Shown in pieces: positions 1 through 5,142 of a stretch of DNA of 6,194 nucleotides. This DNA comes from Dysgonamonadaceae bacterium. GTDB lineage: Bacteria; Bacteroidota; Bacteroidia; Bacteroidales; Azobacteroidaceae. How positions within the stretch are numbered: position 1 is the stretch's first letter; each line of letters opens with the position of its first letter. The notes under the pieces are model-generated. The model saw only the letters and a program-made list of their open reading frames with translations. It was not told the DNA's origin and ran no database searches. The position numbers were made by a program, and so were the translations under genes. The stretch lies in assembly GCA_031276105.1 (NCBI GenBank), contig JAISNS010000123.1, positions 1-6,194 on the forward strand. Direction: 5' to 3'.

Positions 1-3
1 TTT

Positions 4-1467
4 TTATCCTTTCAGAATTTCCAGCAGATAATCCCAGAATTTTTGTACGGAAGCGATTTCTACTTTCTCGTCCGGCGAATGAGGATATTTAATCGTCGGG
101 CCGAAAGAAACCGTATCCAGACCGGGAACGCTCGACAGAATGATTCCACATTCCAGTCCGGCGTGCATGACTTCTACCTTGGGTTTGTGGCCGCGCTGTT
201 TTTCGAATGCCTTCTCCATGATCGCTAAAATAGCGGAATTGGGGTTCGGATCCCAACCCGGATAATCGTTGCTCGTTTCGACAAAGTGGGCGCCGGCTAA
301 CTGAAATACGCTTTCCACTGCGCTGCAAATCGCCTGTTTTTTGCTTTGGGAAGAAGAACGGGCAAGGAAACGGATTTCGGTCAATCCGTCGCCGGACTGA
401 ACAACTGCCGTATTGATAGACGTTTCGACAATGGTGGGAAGTTGGGCGAACATATTGATAACGCCGTTGGGAACAGCGACAAGGGCGTGCGTCAACTTCG
501 TTTGAATATCCTTGGGTATCAGTTTAATATTCGGAGTGATTTCAATCCGTTCGTATTTCAGTGCAATCGGATTTTCGACGCCTTCAAATTCTTTGTTGAA
601 CAACGCTTCGTATCCGGCAATCATTTCAATGAGCCGTTCGTATTTTTCTTTTCCGTCCACCACGACGACAGCGAAAGCTTCGCGGGGAATAGCATTCCTC
701 AATGTGCCGCCGGTAACGGATGATAAACGAACGCCATACGTTTGTTGCGCATCTTTCAGGAAACGAAACAGCAACTTGTTGGCATTCGCCCGTCCCAGAT
801 GAATATCCACGCCGCTGTGTCCGCCTTTCAGTCCGGTCAGGGAAACTTTGAGCGCAATATCTTCTTTCGGGATAAACGTTTCATCCAAATATTGGAAGCG
901 CGCTGTCACGTCGGCGCCTCCGGCACATCCGATATACAGTTCGCCGTCCTGTTCCGAATCCAGATTCAGCATGATTTTACCGTTGATAAATCCCGGACGG
1001 ATGGCTTTCGCTCCGTACATTCCGGTTTCTTCATCGGTAGTAAACAACCCTTCCAAAGGCCCGTGTTTCAGGTCTTTTGCTTCGAGGATGGCCATTGTTG
1101 CCGCCACGCCGATGCCATTGTCGGCGCCCAAAGTGGTTCCTTTGGCTTTTACCCAATCGCCGTCGATATAAGCCTGAACAGTATCCTTGGTAAAATCAAA
1201 ATCAAGATCCGAATTGGCTTGCGGCACCATATCCAAATGACTTTGCAGGATGATGGTCGGGCGGTTTTCGTAACCCGGAGTAGCCGGTTTGCGGATACAA
1301 ATGTTATCGGCTGCATCGCGGACGGTTTCCAGTCCGAGGTTTTTGCCAAACGTTTCAATAAAGGCGGCGACGGCTTCTTTCTGTCCCGACGGGCGGGGAA
1401 TTTGCGTCAATTCATAAAAATGCTTCCAGATGTTGGAAGGCGCGAGGTCTAAAATACTGTTTGTCAT
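4..1467 (-). CDS. pepD: Aminoacyl-histidine dipeptidase (beta-alanyl-histidine/Xaa-His dipeptidase), M20 metallopeptidase
   Basis: Cytosolic zinc dipeptidase of family M20 that cleaves Xaa-His dipeptides such as carnosine and helps recover amino acids from peptides. The 487-residue product has the family's usual length. Visible metal and catalytic residues are His77 and Asp79 in SHLDMV, Asp116 in GADNGIG, the Glu146-Glu147 pair in TTDEETG, Asp170 in LNLDSE and His463 in YPHSPDE. Spacing of the first four sites fits Vibrio PepD (from memory) with a constant offset of three. The GGHSG stretch belongs to the lid/dimerisation domain inserted in the peptidase fold. The ATG at 1467-1465 overlaps the TGA of the upstream flippase gene (ATGA), which implies translational coupling and fixes the start. 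The TAA stop is at 6-4. No broken or missing key residue is seen. Transcription probably comes from the promoter near 2500. Confidence 0.95.
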   Translation of the reverse strand: MTNSILDLAPSNIWKHFYELTQIPRPSGQKEAVAAFIETFGKNLGLETVRDAADNICIRKPATPGYENRPTIILQSHLDMVPQANSDLDFDFTKDTVQAYIDGDWVKAKGTTLGADNGIGVAATMAILEAKDLKHGPLEGLFTTDEETGMYGAKAIRPGFINGKIMLNLDSEQDGELYIGCAGGADVTARFQYLDETFIPKEDIALKVSLTGLKGGHSGVDIHLGRANANKLLFRFLKDAQQTYGVRLSSVTGGTLRNAIPREAFAVVVVDGKEKYERLIEMIAGYEALFNKEFEGVENPIALKYERIEITPNIKLIPKDIQTKLTHALVAVPNGVINMFAQLPTIVETSINTAVVQSGDGLTEIRFLARSSSQSKKQAICSAVESVFQLAGAHFVETSNDYPGWDPNPNSAILAIMEKAFEKQRGHKPKVEVMHAGLECGIILSSVPGLDTVSFGPTIKYPHSPDEKVEIASVQKFWDYLLEILKG

Positions 1468-2456
1468 AATTTAATGTGATTTTTATTGTTTTTATACATG
1501 GAAAGCATGAGGATGCCCCACAAGCCGGTAAGAACGATTCCAATAGATTGAAAGGCAAATACGGTTGTTGCAAAAGCGGTCGCCTTATCGTTCGCGACAG
1601 CGAAAATACTTAATCCGAAAATGGTTGCGGCTTGCCACGGGCCTAATCCGCCGTTAGACGGAATACCCATGCTGAGGCTACTTATGGCAAATACAAACAG
1701 GCCGGCAGATATTCCCAGATGGGACATAAAATCAAAAGCGTAAAACGTGATATAAAAATAGAAAAAGTACAGAATCCAGATAGCGAAAGTATATATCAGA
1801 AAGCGGCGTTTCGCGTCCATCTTTTTGATGGAAAGCATGTCTTTCCACAAGTTTGCGAAAAAATCCCGCGTTTTCTTTATGTATTTATTTTCCCTGAAAC
1901 GGACAAATACGAAAATAACGACTGCGACAGTTACACATAATATGGTGTAAAAAGAAGCGGAAAGCGATATGCCCGGTAAATTGATCGTGTGAACGTATTC
2001 GGAAAATGCTTTTACATTCAACAAAAAAGCCAGCAAGATAACTAAAGCAACCATAAGCATGTCGAAAATGCGATCGACAACCAACGTGCCGATTAATTTG
2101 GAAAGCGAGATTTTTTCTTTCGCCGAAACGGCTGTACAGCGCCATATTTCCCCGCCTCTCGGAATAGCAAAATTAACGGCGTAATTTCCTAAAACCGCAT
2201 ATATCAGGCTCGATCGCTTGGGATGATACCCTAACGGAAGAATGAGCAAGCGCCACCGCAAAGCCCGGATAATGTTGGCCGCCAAACAAAACGGTAAAGA
2301 GAGAAAAAGTATTACCCAGTCAGCCGCTTGGATCGTTACCCATAACTCATTGAAATTAGTTTCTTTATAAAGAATATATAAAATAAAGATTCCTAAACAT
2401 AAGGGAATTGTTATTTTAAGGAATTTAATTACATACGTTTTCAGTTTATCAAACAT
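1464..2456 (-). CDS. Flippase-like integral membrane protein (UPF0104 / lysylphosphatidylglycerol synthase N-terminal TM family)
   Basis: Polytopic inner-membrane protein of 330 residues related to the flippase half of MprF and to AglD-type proteins (COG0392). Substrate unknown; family members are thought to move lipids or lipid-linked intermediates. Family marks seen: a basic N-terminus before the first hydrophobic helix, ALRWRLL after helix 2, NYAVNFAIPRGGEIWRC, the GTLVVDRIFD motif before a long helix, and the C-terminal MGIPSNGGLGPWQAA loop (PxxGGxGxxQ), followed by two more helices and a Lys/Asn-rich tail. I count about eight hydrophobic segments by eye. There is no C-terminal aminoacyl-transferase domain, so it is not a full MprF. 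The ATG at 2456 is preceded directly by GGAAG and lies about 37 bases from a strong Bacteroidetes -7 element. It is the first gene of a two-gene unit with pepD. Family confident, specific function not assignable. Confidence 0.88.
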   Translation of the reverse strand: MFDKLKTYVIKFLKITIPLCLGIFILYILYKETNFNELWVTIQAADWVILFLSLPFCLAANIIRALRWRLLILPLGYHPKRSSLIYAVLGNYAVNFAIPRGGEIWRCTAVSAKEKISLSKLIGTLVVDRIFDMLMVALVILLAFLLNVKAFSEYVHTINLPGISLSASFYTILCVTVAVVIFVFVRFRENKYIKKTRDFFANLWKDMLSIKKMDAKRRFLIYTFAIWILYFFYFYITFYAFDFMSHLGISAGLFVFAISSLSMGIPSNGGLGPWQAATIFGLSIFAVANDKATAFATTVFAFQSIGIVLTGLWGILMLSMYKNNKNHIKL

Positions 2457-2481
2457 CTTCCGTTTAATTTTTTTATTTATT

Positions 2482-2514
2482 TTTGCATGTTCGCAAAGGT
2501 AGTAATTATTTTAG
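2482..2514 (+). promoter_or_regulatory. Candidate promoter for ksgA, overlapping the divergent promoter
   Basis: TTTG at 2482-2485, a 21-base spacer and TATTTTAG at 2507-2514 (one mismatch to TAnnTTTG) lie on the plus strand and share almost all their bases with the minus-strand promoter at 2494-2525. If real, the leader of ksgA would be about 55 bases and would contain GGGAGG at 2528-2533, too far from the ATG to serve as its ribosome site. Plausible but weak in an AT-rich stretch. Confidence 0.3.
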
Positions 2515-2525
2515 CATTTCACAAA
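2494..2525 (-). promoter_or_regulatory. Bacteroidetes-type promoter for the flippase-pepD operon
   Basis: On the minus strand, TTTG (2525-2522), a 20-base spacer and TACCTTTG (2501-2494) match the known Bacteroidetes primary sigma consensus TTTG / 19-21 / TAnnTTTG exactly. Transcription would start near 2487 and give a leader of about 30 bases before the ATG at 2456. It is the best promoter match in the window. Confidence 0.8.
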
Positions 2526-2575
2526 AAGGGAGGTAACTATCTTGTTTATATCTCCCAAACCAAAAATAGAACAGC

Positions 2576-3376
2576 ATGTATCACAGGGAGATTCGTCCTA
2601 AAAAAGCGTTGGGGCAACATTTTTTGAAAGATTGGGAAATAGCCGAGCAGATTGCAAATACGCTTTCCGTTTATCCGGAGCTTCCGGTTTTGGAAGTAGG
2701 ACCGGGAACCGGCGTTCTTACGCAGTTTTTGTTGAAAAATAAACGGGATTTGACGGTAGTTGAAGTCGATTCCGAATCGGTGGAATATTTGCAGGAACAT
2801 TACCCGGAACTGCACGGGCGAATCATCAACGCGGATTTTTTGAAATTGGAACTGAAAGATTCTTTTCCCGAATCATTTTGTGTGACAGGCAATTATCCGT
2901 ACAATATCTCCAGTCAGATATTTTTCAAAGTATTGGATTACAAAGACAAAATTCCCTGCTGTTCGGGGATGTTGCAAAAAGAAGTAGCGGAACGGTTGGC
3001 CGCCAAACCGGGGAAAAAAACGTATGGGATTATCACGGTCTTGCTAAATGCTTGGTACGATGTCGAATACTTATTTACGGTAGAACCGGAAGCATTCGAT
3101 CCGCCGCCCAAAGTACGATCGGCGGTTATCCGAATAACCCGTAATTCAAGAAGCGCCATGGACTGCGACGAATCGCTCTTCAAAACGGTGGTCAAAACGG
3201 CTTTCAATCAACGCCGGAAAACTATGCGCAACTCCCTGAAACCGCTCTTGGGAAAAGATAATGCAATCGCTCAAAATCCGGTATTCGACCGGCGTCCCGA
3301 ACAACTTTCGGTGGAAGCGTTTATCGAACTCACCAACTTGGTAATGCAATACCGAACACTGGACAATATGGCTTAG
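2576..3376 (+). CDS. ksgA (rsmA): 16S rRNA (adenine(1518)-N6/adenine(1519)-N6)-dimethyltransferase
   Basis: Uses S-adenosylmethionine to dimethylate two neighbouring adenines in the helix 45 loop of 16S rRNA during late 30S assembly; loss gives kasugamycin resistance. The 266-residue length is normal. Motifs seen: the N-terminal RPKKALGQHFLKD signature (residues 7-19), SAM-binding motif I VLEVGPGTGVLT (38-49), acidic VVEVD (61-65) at the end of strand 2, NADF (85-88), the catalytic NYPY at 106-109 (an N-[LIY]-P-Y variant with Tyr in the second place), then FDPPPKVRSAV and the C-terminal helical domain with FNQRRKTMRNSL. The ATG at 2576 is the first possible ATG because TAG at 2567-2569 is in frame upstream. 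There is no Shine-Dalgarno at a normal distance, as is common in this phylum. It diverges from the flippase-pepD unit across 119 bases. No convincing terminator follows. Confidence 0.96.
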   Translation: MYHREIRPKKALGQHFLKDWEIAEQIANTLSVYPELPVLEVGPGTGVLTQFLLKNKRDLTVVEVDSESVEYLQEHYPELHGRIINADFLKLELKDSFPESFCVTGNYPYNISSQIFFKVLDYKDKIPCCSGMLQKEVAERLAAKPGKKTYGIITVLLNAWYDVEYLFTVEPEAFDPPPKVRSAVIRITRNSRSAMDCDESLFKTVVKTAFNQRRKTMRNSLKPLLGKDNAIAQNPVFDRRPEQLSVEAFIELTNLVMQYRTLDNMA

Positions 3377-3439
3377 TTCGCTCTGTCGCAGCAATATTCA
3401 ATCTTGTCTATAAGTCGATAGATAATATCATTGACTGTT

Positions 3440-3473
3440 TTTGCCGCCCTGAACAAAATATTCCGTACTTTTG
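3440..3473 (+). promoter_or_regulatory. Bacteroidetes-type promoter for sod
   Basis: TTTG at 3440-3443 and TACTTTTG at 3466-3473 match the two Bacteroidetes promoter boxes perfectly, with a slightly long 22-base spacer. Transcription would begin near 3480. That leaves about 16 bases before the upstream ATG at 3497, or about 88 bases before the conserved start at 3569. Confidence 0.6.
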
Positions 3474-3568
3474 TTCTTACTTAAAAAAACAGGTATATGA
3501 TTGGTTTAGTTTTAAGTTTAATTTTTTTCATTACCAATAATCAAGTAACAACTAAAAACGAAAATGTT

Positions 3569-4150
3569 ATGAAGTTTGAATTAGTAAAATTACCGTATGC
3601 TACCGACGGTCTGGAACCGGTAATCAGTAAACAAACCATTGAGTTTCATCATGGTAAACATCTCCAGACGTATGTGAATAACTTGAATAATCTTATTCAG
3701 GGAACAAAGTTTGAAAACGCCGCTCTCGAAACAATTGTGAAGGATGCGGATGGCGCGATTTTCAATAATGCCGGGCAAGTATTGAATCACAATCTTTACT
3801 TTACCCAATTTTCGCCTGCCGGCGGTGGAGAACCTTCCGGAAAATTGGCTGCTGCCATCCATGCGGCGTATGGTTCGTTCGACGATTTCCGGAAAGAATT
3901 TGAAACAGCCGGAACCGGCCTGTTCGGTTCGGGTTGGGTTTGGCTGGCCGCCGACAAAGACGGAAAATTGTCGATTACCAAGGAAGCCAATGCCGGTAAC
4001 CCGGTGACTAAAGGCTTGAAGCCGCTCTTAGGTTTCGACGTTTGGGAACATGCTTATTATCTTGATTACCAGAATCGCCGGGTGGATCACCTGAAAGAAT
4101 TGTGGAAAATCGTAGATTGGAAAGCCGTCGAAGCAAGGTTGCTTTTTTAG
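3569..4150 (+). CDS. sodB: Superoxide dismutase, Fe/Mn family
   Basis: Converts superoxide to oxygen and hydrogen peroxide. Counted from the ATG at 3569 the protein has 193 residues, the size of Bacteroides SOD, and begins MKFELVKLPYA as the family does. Metal ligands are His27 (EFHHGKH), His74 (GQVLNH), Asp157 and His161 (DVWEHAYYLDYQ). The tunnel and dimer residues His31, Tyr35 and GLFGSGW (117-123) are present. Gln70 is the active-site glutamine in the FeSOD position, with Ala142 in the MnSOD position and Gly155 two residues before the Asp ligand, as in the cambialistic (Fe or Mn) Porphyromonas enzyme. An in-frame ATG at 3497, with AGG four bases upstream, would add 24 mostly hydrophobic residues. 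I prefer 3569 because homology begins there and the upstream bases look like an A-rich leader. Its own promoter-like site lies at 3440-3473; it stands alone as a transcription unit. Confidence 0.95.
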   Translation: MKFELVKLPYATDGLEPVISKQTIEFHHGKHLQTYVNNLNNLIQGTKFENAALETIVKDADGAIFNNAGQVLNHNLYFTQFSPAGGGEPSGKLAAAIHAAYGSFDDFRKEFETAGTGLFGSGWVWLAADKDGKLSITKEANAGNPVTKGLKPLLGFDVWEHAYYLDYQNRRVDHLKELWKIVDWKAVEARLLF

Positions 4151-4171
4151 AACTAAGAACTAAGAGTTAAG
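4151..4171 (+). repeat. Heptamer tandem repeat directly after the sod stop codon
   Basis: AACTAAG, AACTAAG, AGTTAAG: three 7-base units starting one base after the TAG of sod. Because 7 is not a multiple of 3, the TAA in each unit (4154, 4161, 4168) falls in a different reading frame, so all three plus-strand frames are closed. The last G is also the first base of the palindrome at 4171. It resembles in style the short heptamer repeats (STRR) known from cyanobacteria; no relationship is claimed. Confidence 0.75.
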
Positions 4172-4213
4172 AGTGGCGCGAAGCGGTATTTATTGCCGCA
4201 CTTCGCGCCACTC
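4171..4213. repeat. Perfect 13-bp GC-rich inverted repeat downstream of sod
   Basis: GAGTGGCGCGAAG (4171-4183) and its exact complement (4201-4213) enclose 17 bases in which GCGG and CCGC can also pair. The stem is strong enough to act as a transcription end or RNA stabiliser for sod, but no T run follows on either strand, so it is not a standard intrinsic terminator. It may equally be a dispersed palindromic repeat. Confidence 0.75.
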
Positions 4214-4222
4214 AATACCTTC

Positions 4223-4250
4223 GCTGTCTCCAAATGAATTTGGAGGCAGC
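4223..4250. repeat. 13-bp hairpin with two-base centre
   Basis: Positions 4223-4235 pair with 4238-4250: GCTG, a T-G wobble, then CTCCAAAT against ATTTGGAG. It lies 10 bases beyond the previous palindrome and just past the 3' end of the minus-strand nuclease remnant. On the plus strand GTTTTAAAA follows after 6 bases, a short and late T tract, so a role as sod terminator is possible but weak. Confidence 0.6.
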
Positions 4251-4259
4251 CGCGCTGTT

Positions 4260-4616
4260 TTAAAAGGCGGAATTTTCTTTTAGAATGTTCTTTACTGTTT
4301 TCGCAAGCAAAGCGGTAAATTCGGCAATTTCCGCTACGGTCTTGCCGGCTCGAGCGAGTTTTAATACATACTGTTGCTGTATTTTTTGGACGCCTCTCTT
4401 TTCACCGATAAGTATTCCTTTGTTGTAATTCATCTTCGCCATTTTGCGACTTTCGTAGATGCGTAACATGTTTTCATCCTGCAAGACGTTACCTATTTTC
4501 CACATTGCTTTTTCTATTGCCGGTTCACACACACACATTACAGCGCGCACGCGAAATATTTTTTTGTGTCCGTTGCGCAATAGAACGCGGATGACACGGA
4601 TGGGGCGGATAATCAC
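4260..4616 (-). pseudogene. C-terminal remnant of an Rpn/PD-(D/E)XK nuclease-family transposase-like gene
   Basis: The last 85 or so residues (from CEPAIEKAMWKIG near residue 29) read like the tail of Bacteroidetes Rpn-type proteins (recombination-promoting nucleases, PF12784-like): a DENMLRIYESRK helix, a charged ILIGEKRGVQK linker, and a closing helix-turn-helix-like ARAGKTVAEIAEFTALLAKTVKNIL. The catalytic PD-(D/E)XK core, which should lie upstream, is absent. The only open start is a GTG at 4616-4614, and residues 2-14 (IIRPIRVIRV...) are merely the translation of the CGGAT tandem repeat, so the N-terminus is not genuine. A (CA)6 run at 4526-4537 sits at the junction where family likeness begins. 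An internal ATG at 4538-4536 could still yield a 92-residue protein. The remnant has probably been truncated by the repeats and palindromes that now occupy 4526-4962. Family assignment is by eye. Confidence 0.6.
4526..4537. repeat. (CA)6 microsatellite
   Basis: Six CA units, followed by TTACAGCGCGCACGCG. The run lies inside the nuclease remnant at the point where recognisable family sequence ends, and could be a slippage or frameshift site. Confidence 0.6.
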
Positions 4617-4620
4617 GGAT
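4588..4620. repeat. CGGAT tandem repeat, period 9-10
   Basis: CGGAT begins at 4588, 4597, 4606 and 4616, with variable 4-5 base spacers; before CGGAT the base alternates G, A, G, A. Read on the minus strand it codes an Ile-Arg-Val/Pro stutter, which explains the odd start of the nuclease remnant. Similar GGAT-rich short repeats are, as I recall, common between genes in several phyla and carry no known function. Confidence 0.7.
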
Positions 4621-4634
4621 TTTATCTCTTTCCT

Positions 4635-4758
4635 CCGTAAGCTAAAGCATACGGTTAATCAAGTGTCGCCCCTGCGGGGCTTCACCGGCAACAGGCAGTC
4701 GTGGCTGGGCAAGTCCCGCCGGGGCGACACTCTATTAACCGGATGCTTCAGCTTCCGG
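4635..4758. repeat. BIME-like inverted pair of hairpin repeats
   Basis: Arms 4635-4672 and 4721-4758 are inverted copies identical at 33 of 38 positions; adding the inner 10 bases (4673-4682, 4711-4720) gives 41 of 48. Each arm ends in a self-complementary 20-base hairpin (4635-4654 and 4739-4758): a 5-bp stem, one A-A or T-T mismatch, a 3-bp stem and a 2-base loop. Two of the five arm differences are a compensatory change within that stem (T-A in one copy, G-C in the other) and a third lies in the loop. The inner foot GTGTCGCCCC is unchanged. The 28-base centre contains GGCTGGGC, which can also pair with GCCCAGCC at 4780-4787. The layout resembles REP pairs (BIMEs); no transposase of the RAYT type is in the window. 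Confidence 0.7.
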
Positions 4759-4795
4759 TTGCGGCAGGCCTCTCTCGTCGCCCAGCCCTGCATAT

Positions 4796-4814
4796 GAATC
4801 TCCGTCGGAGATTC
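4796..4814. repeat. 8-bp perfect hairpin with GTC loop
   Basis: GAATCTCC (4796-4803), loop GTC, GGAGATTC (4807-4814). It is an isolated member of a group of small three- or four-base-loop hairpins in this region. Confidence 0.7.
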
Positions 4815-4831
4815 GGTTATGTTGATATTCA

Positions 4832-4899
4832 TTTTCTATTGATATGTAACGCCTAACGGCGTAATTATTGCCCGTTAGGGCATACATATCAATAGAAAA
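4832..4899. repeat. Perfect 17-bp inverted repeat enclosing two covarying mini-hairpins
   Basis: TTTTCTATTGATATGTA (4832-4848) and its exact complement (4883-4899) flank two 14-base hairpins: ACGCC-TAAC-GGCGT (4849-4862) and TGCCC-GTTA-GGGCA (4869-4882), separated by AATTAT. The second is an inverted copy of the first in which the three outer base pairs have all changed as pairs, while the CCTAACGG core is kept. The loops TAAC and GTTA are complementary. As RNA or single-stranded DNA it would fold as a three-way junction. No protein-coding potential is seen. It may be a small palindromic mobile repeat or a structured RNA element upstream of the YqhA-like gene. Confidence 0.75.
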
Positions 4900-4901
4900 A
4901 C

Positions 4902-4962
4902 GGCGCCCCTTCTTGTTCCCTATTTCCCCGTAGGGGATGGATGAAAATTTTTCTCCGGCGCC
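4902..4962. repeat. CCCC-GTA-GGGG hairpin flanked by GGCGCC
   Basis: TCCCC-GTA-GGGGA (4925-4937) is a 5-bp hairpin with a three-base loop. The palindromic hexamer GGCGCC stands on both sides (4902-4907 and 4957-4962) and could close a larger, weak stem. This is the last palindrome before the AT-rich leader. Confidence 0.45.
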
Positions 4963-5142
4963 TCAAAAAAAAGATTTAGCTATATTTTTTAGATTTTGGT
5001 TATTATATTGTTTCAAATCAGAATTATTTTGTATTTTTACCACCATTTTTGTTAATCCTGTACTTTTCTAAGAAGAAACAGTACAAGGTAAAACGATAAC
5101 AAGTGATAGGCAATTCCCATTTAAATTTTAATAAATAAATAT
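4963..5142 (+). other. AT-rich leader of the YqhA-like gene
   Basis: About 180 bases with no gene and no strong structure. Composition falls sharply to AT-rich right after the palindromes end. No exact Bacteroidetes promoter pair was found; the nearest -7-like sequence is TACTTTTC at 5061-5068 (last base differs) without a good TTTG at the right distance. The final 20 bases before the ATG are almost pure A/T, typical of translation starts in this phylum. Confidence 0.5.

Noticed and set aside
742..1452. Long plus-strand open frame of 236 codons opposite pepD
   Set aside because: It is antisense to a clear pepD with all catalytic residues; its translation shows no recognisable family or normal composition.
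2528..2535. GGGAGGTA as ribosome binding site of ksgA
   Set aside because: It lies about 40 bases before the ATG at 2576 and a stop (TAG at 2567) excludes any earlier start in that frame.
3407..3422. Terminator after ksgA (TCTAT / ATAGA with 6-base loop)
   Set aside because: Five weak A/T-rich pairs and no T tract.
4171..4213. Intrinsic terminator for sod
   Set aside because: The stem is strong, but no T run follows within a few bases on either strand, so it is kept only as an inverted repeat.
4459..4797. Plus-strand open frame of 112 codons running through the repeats and the BIME-like palindrome
   Set aside because: It spans the nuclease remnant in antisense and then translates palindromic DNA; the frame is open because the repeat is GC-rich, not because of coding constraint.
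4635..4962. CRISPR array or complete insertion sequence
   Set aside because: The repeats are inverted and of different sequence, with no regular direct repeat-spacer pattern, and no transposase frame lies between them.
5061..5068. Promoter box TACTTTTC upstream of the YqhA-like gene
   Set aside because: Last base differs from TAnnTTTG and no TTTG lies 19-22 bases upstream; in such AT-rich DNA one-mismatch hits are expected by chance.
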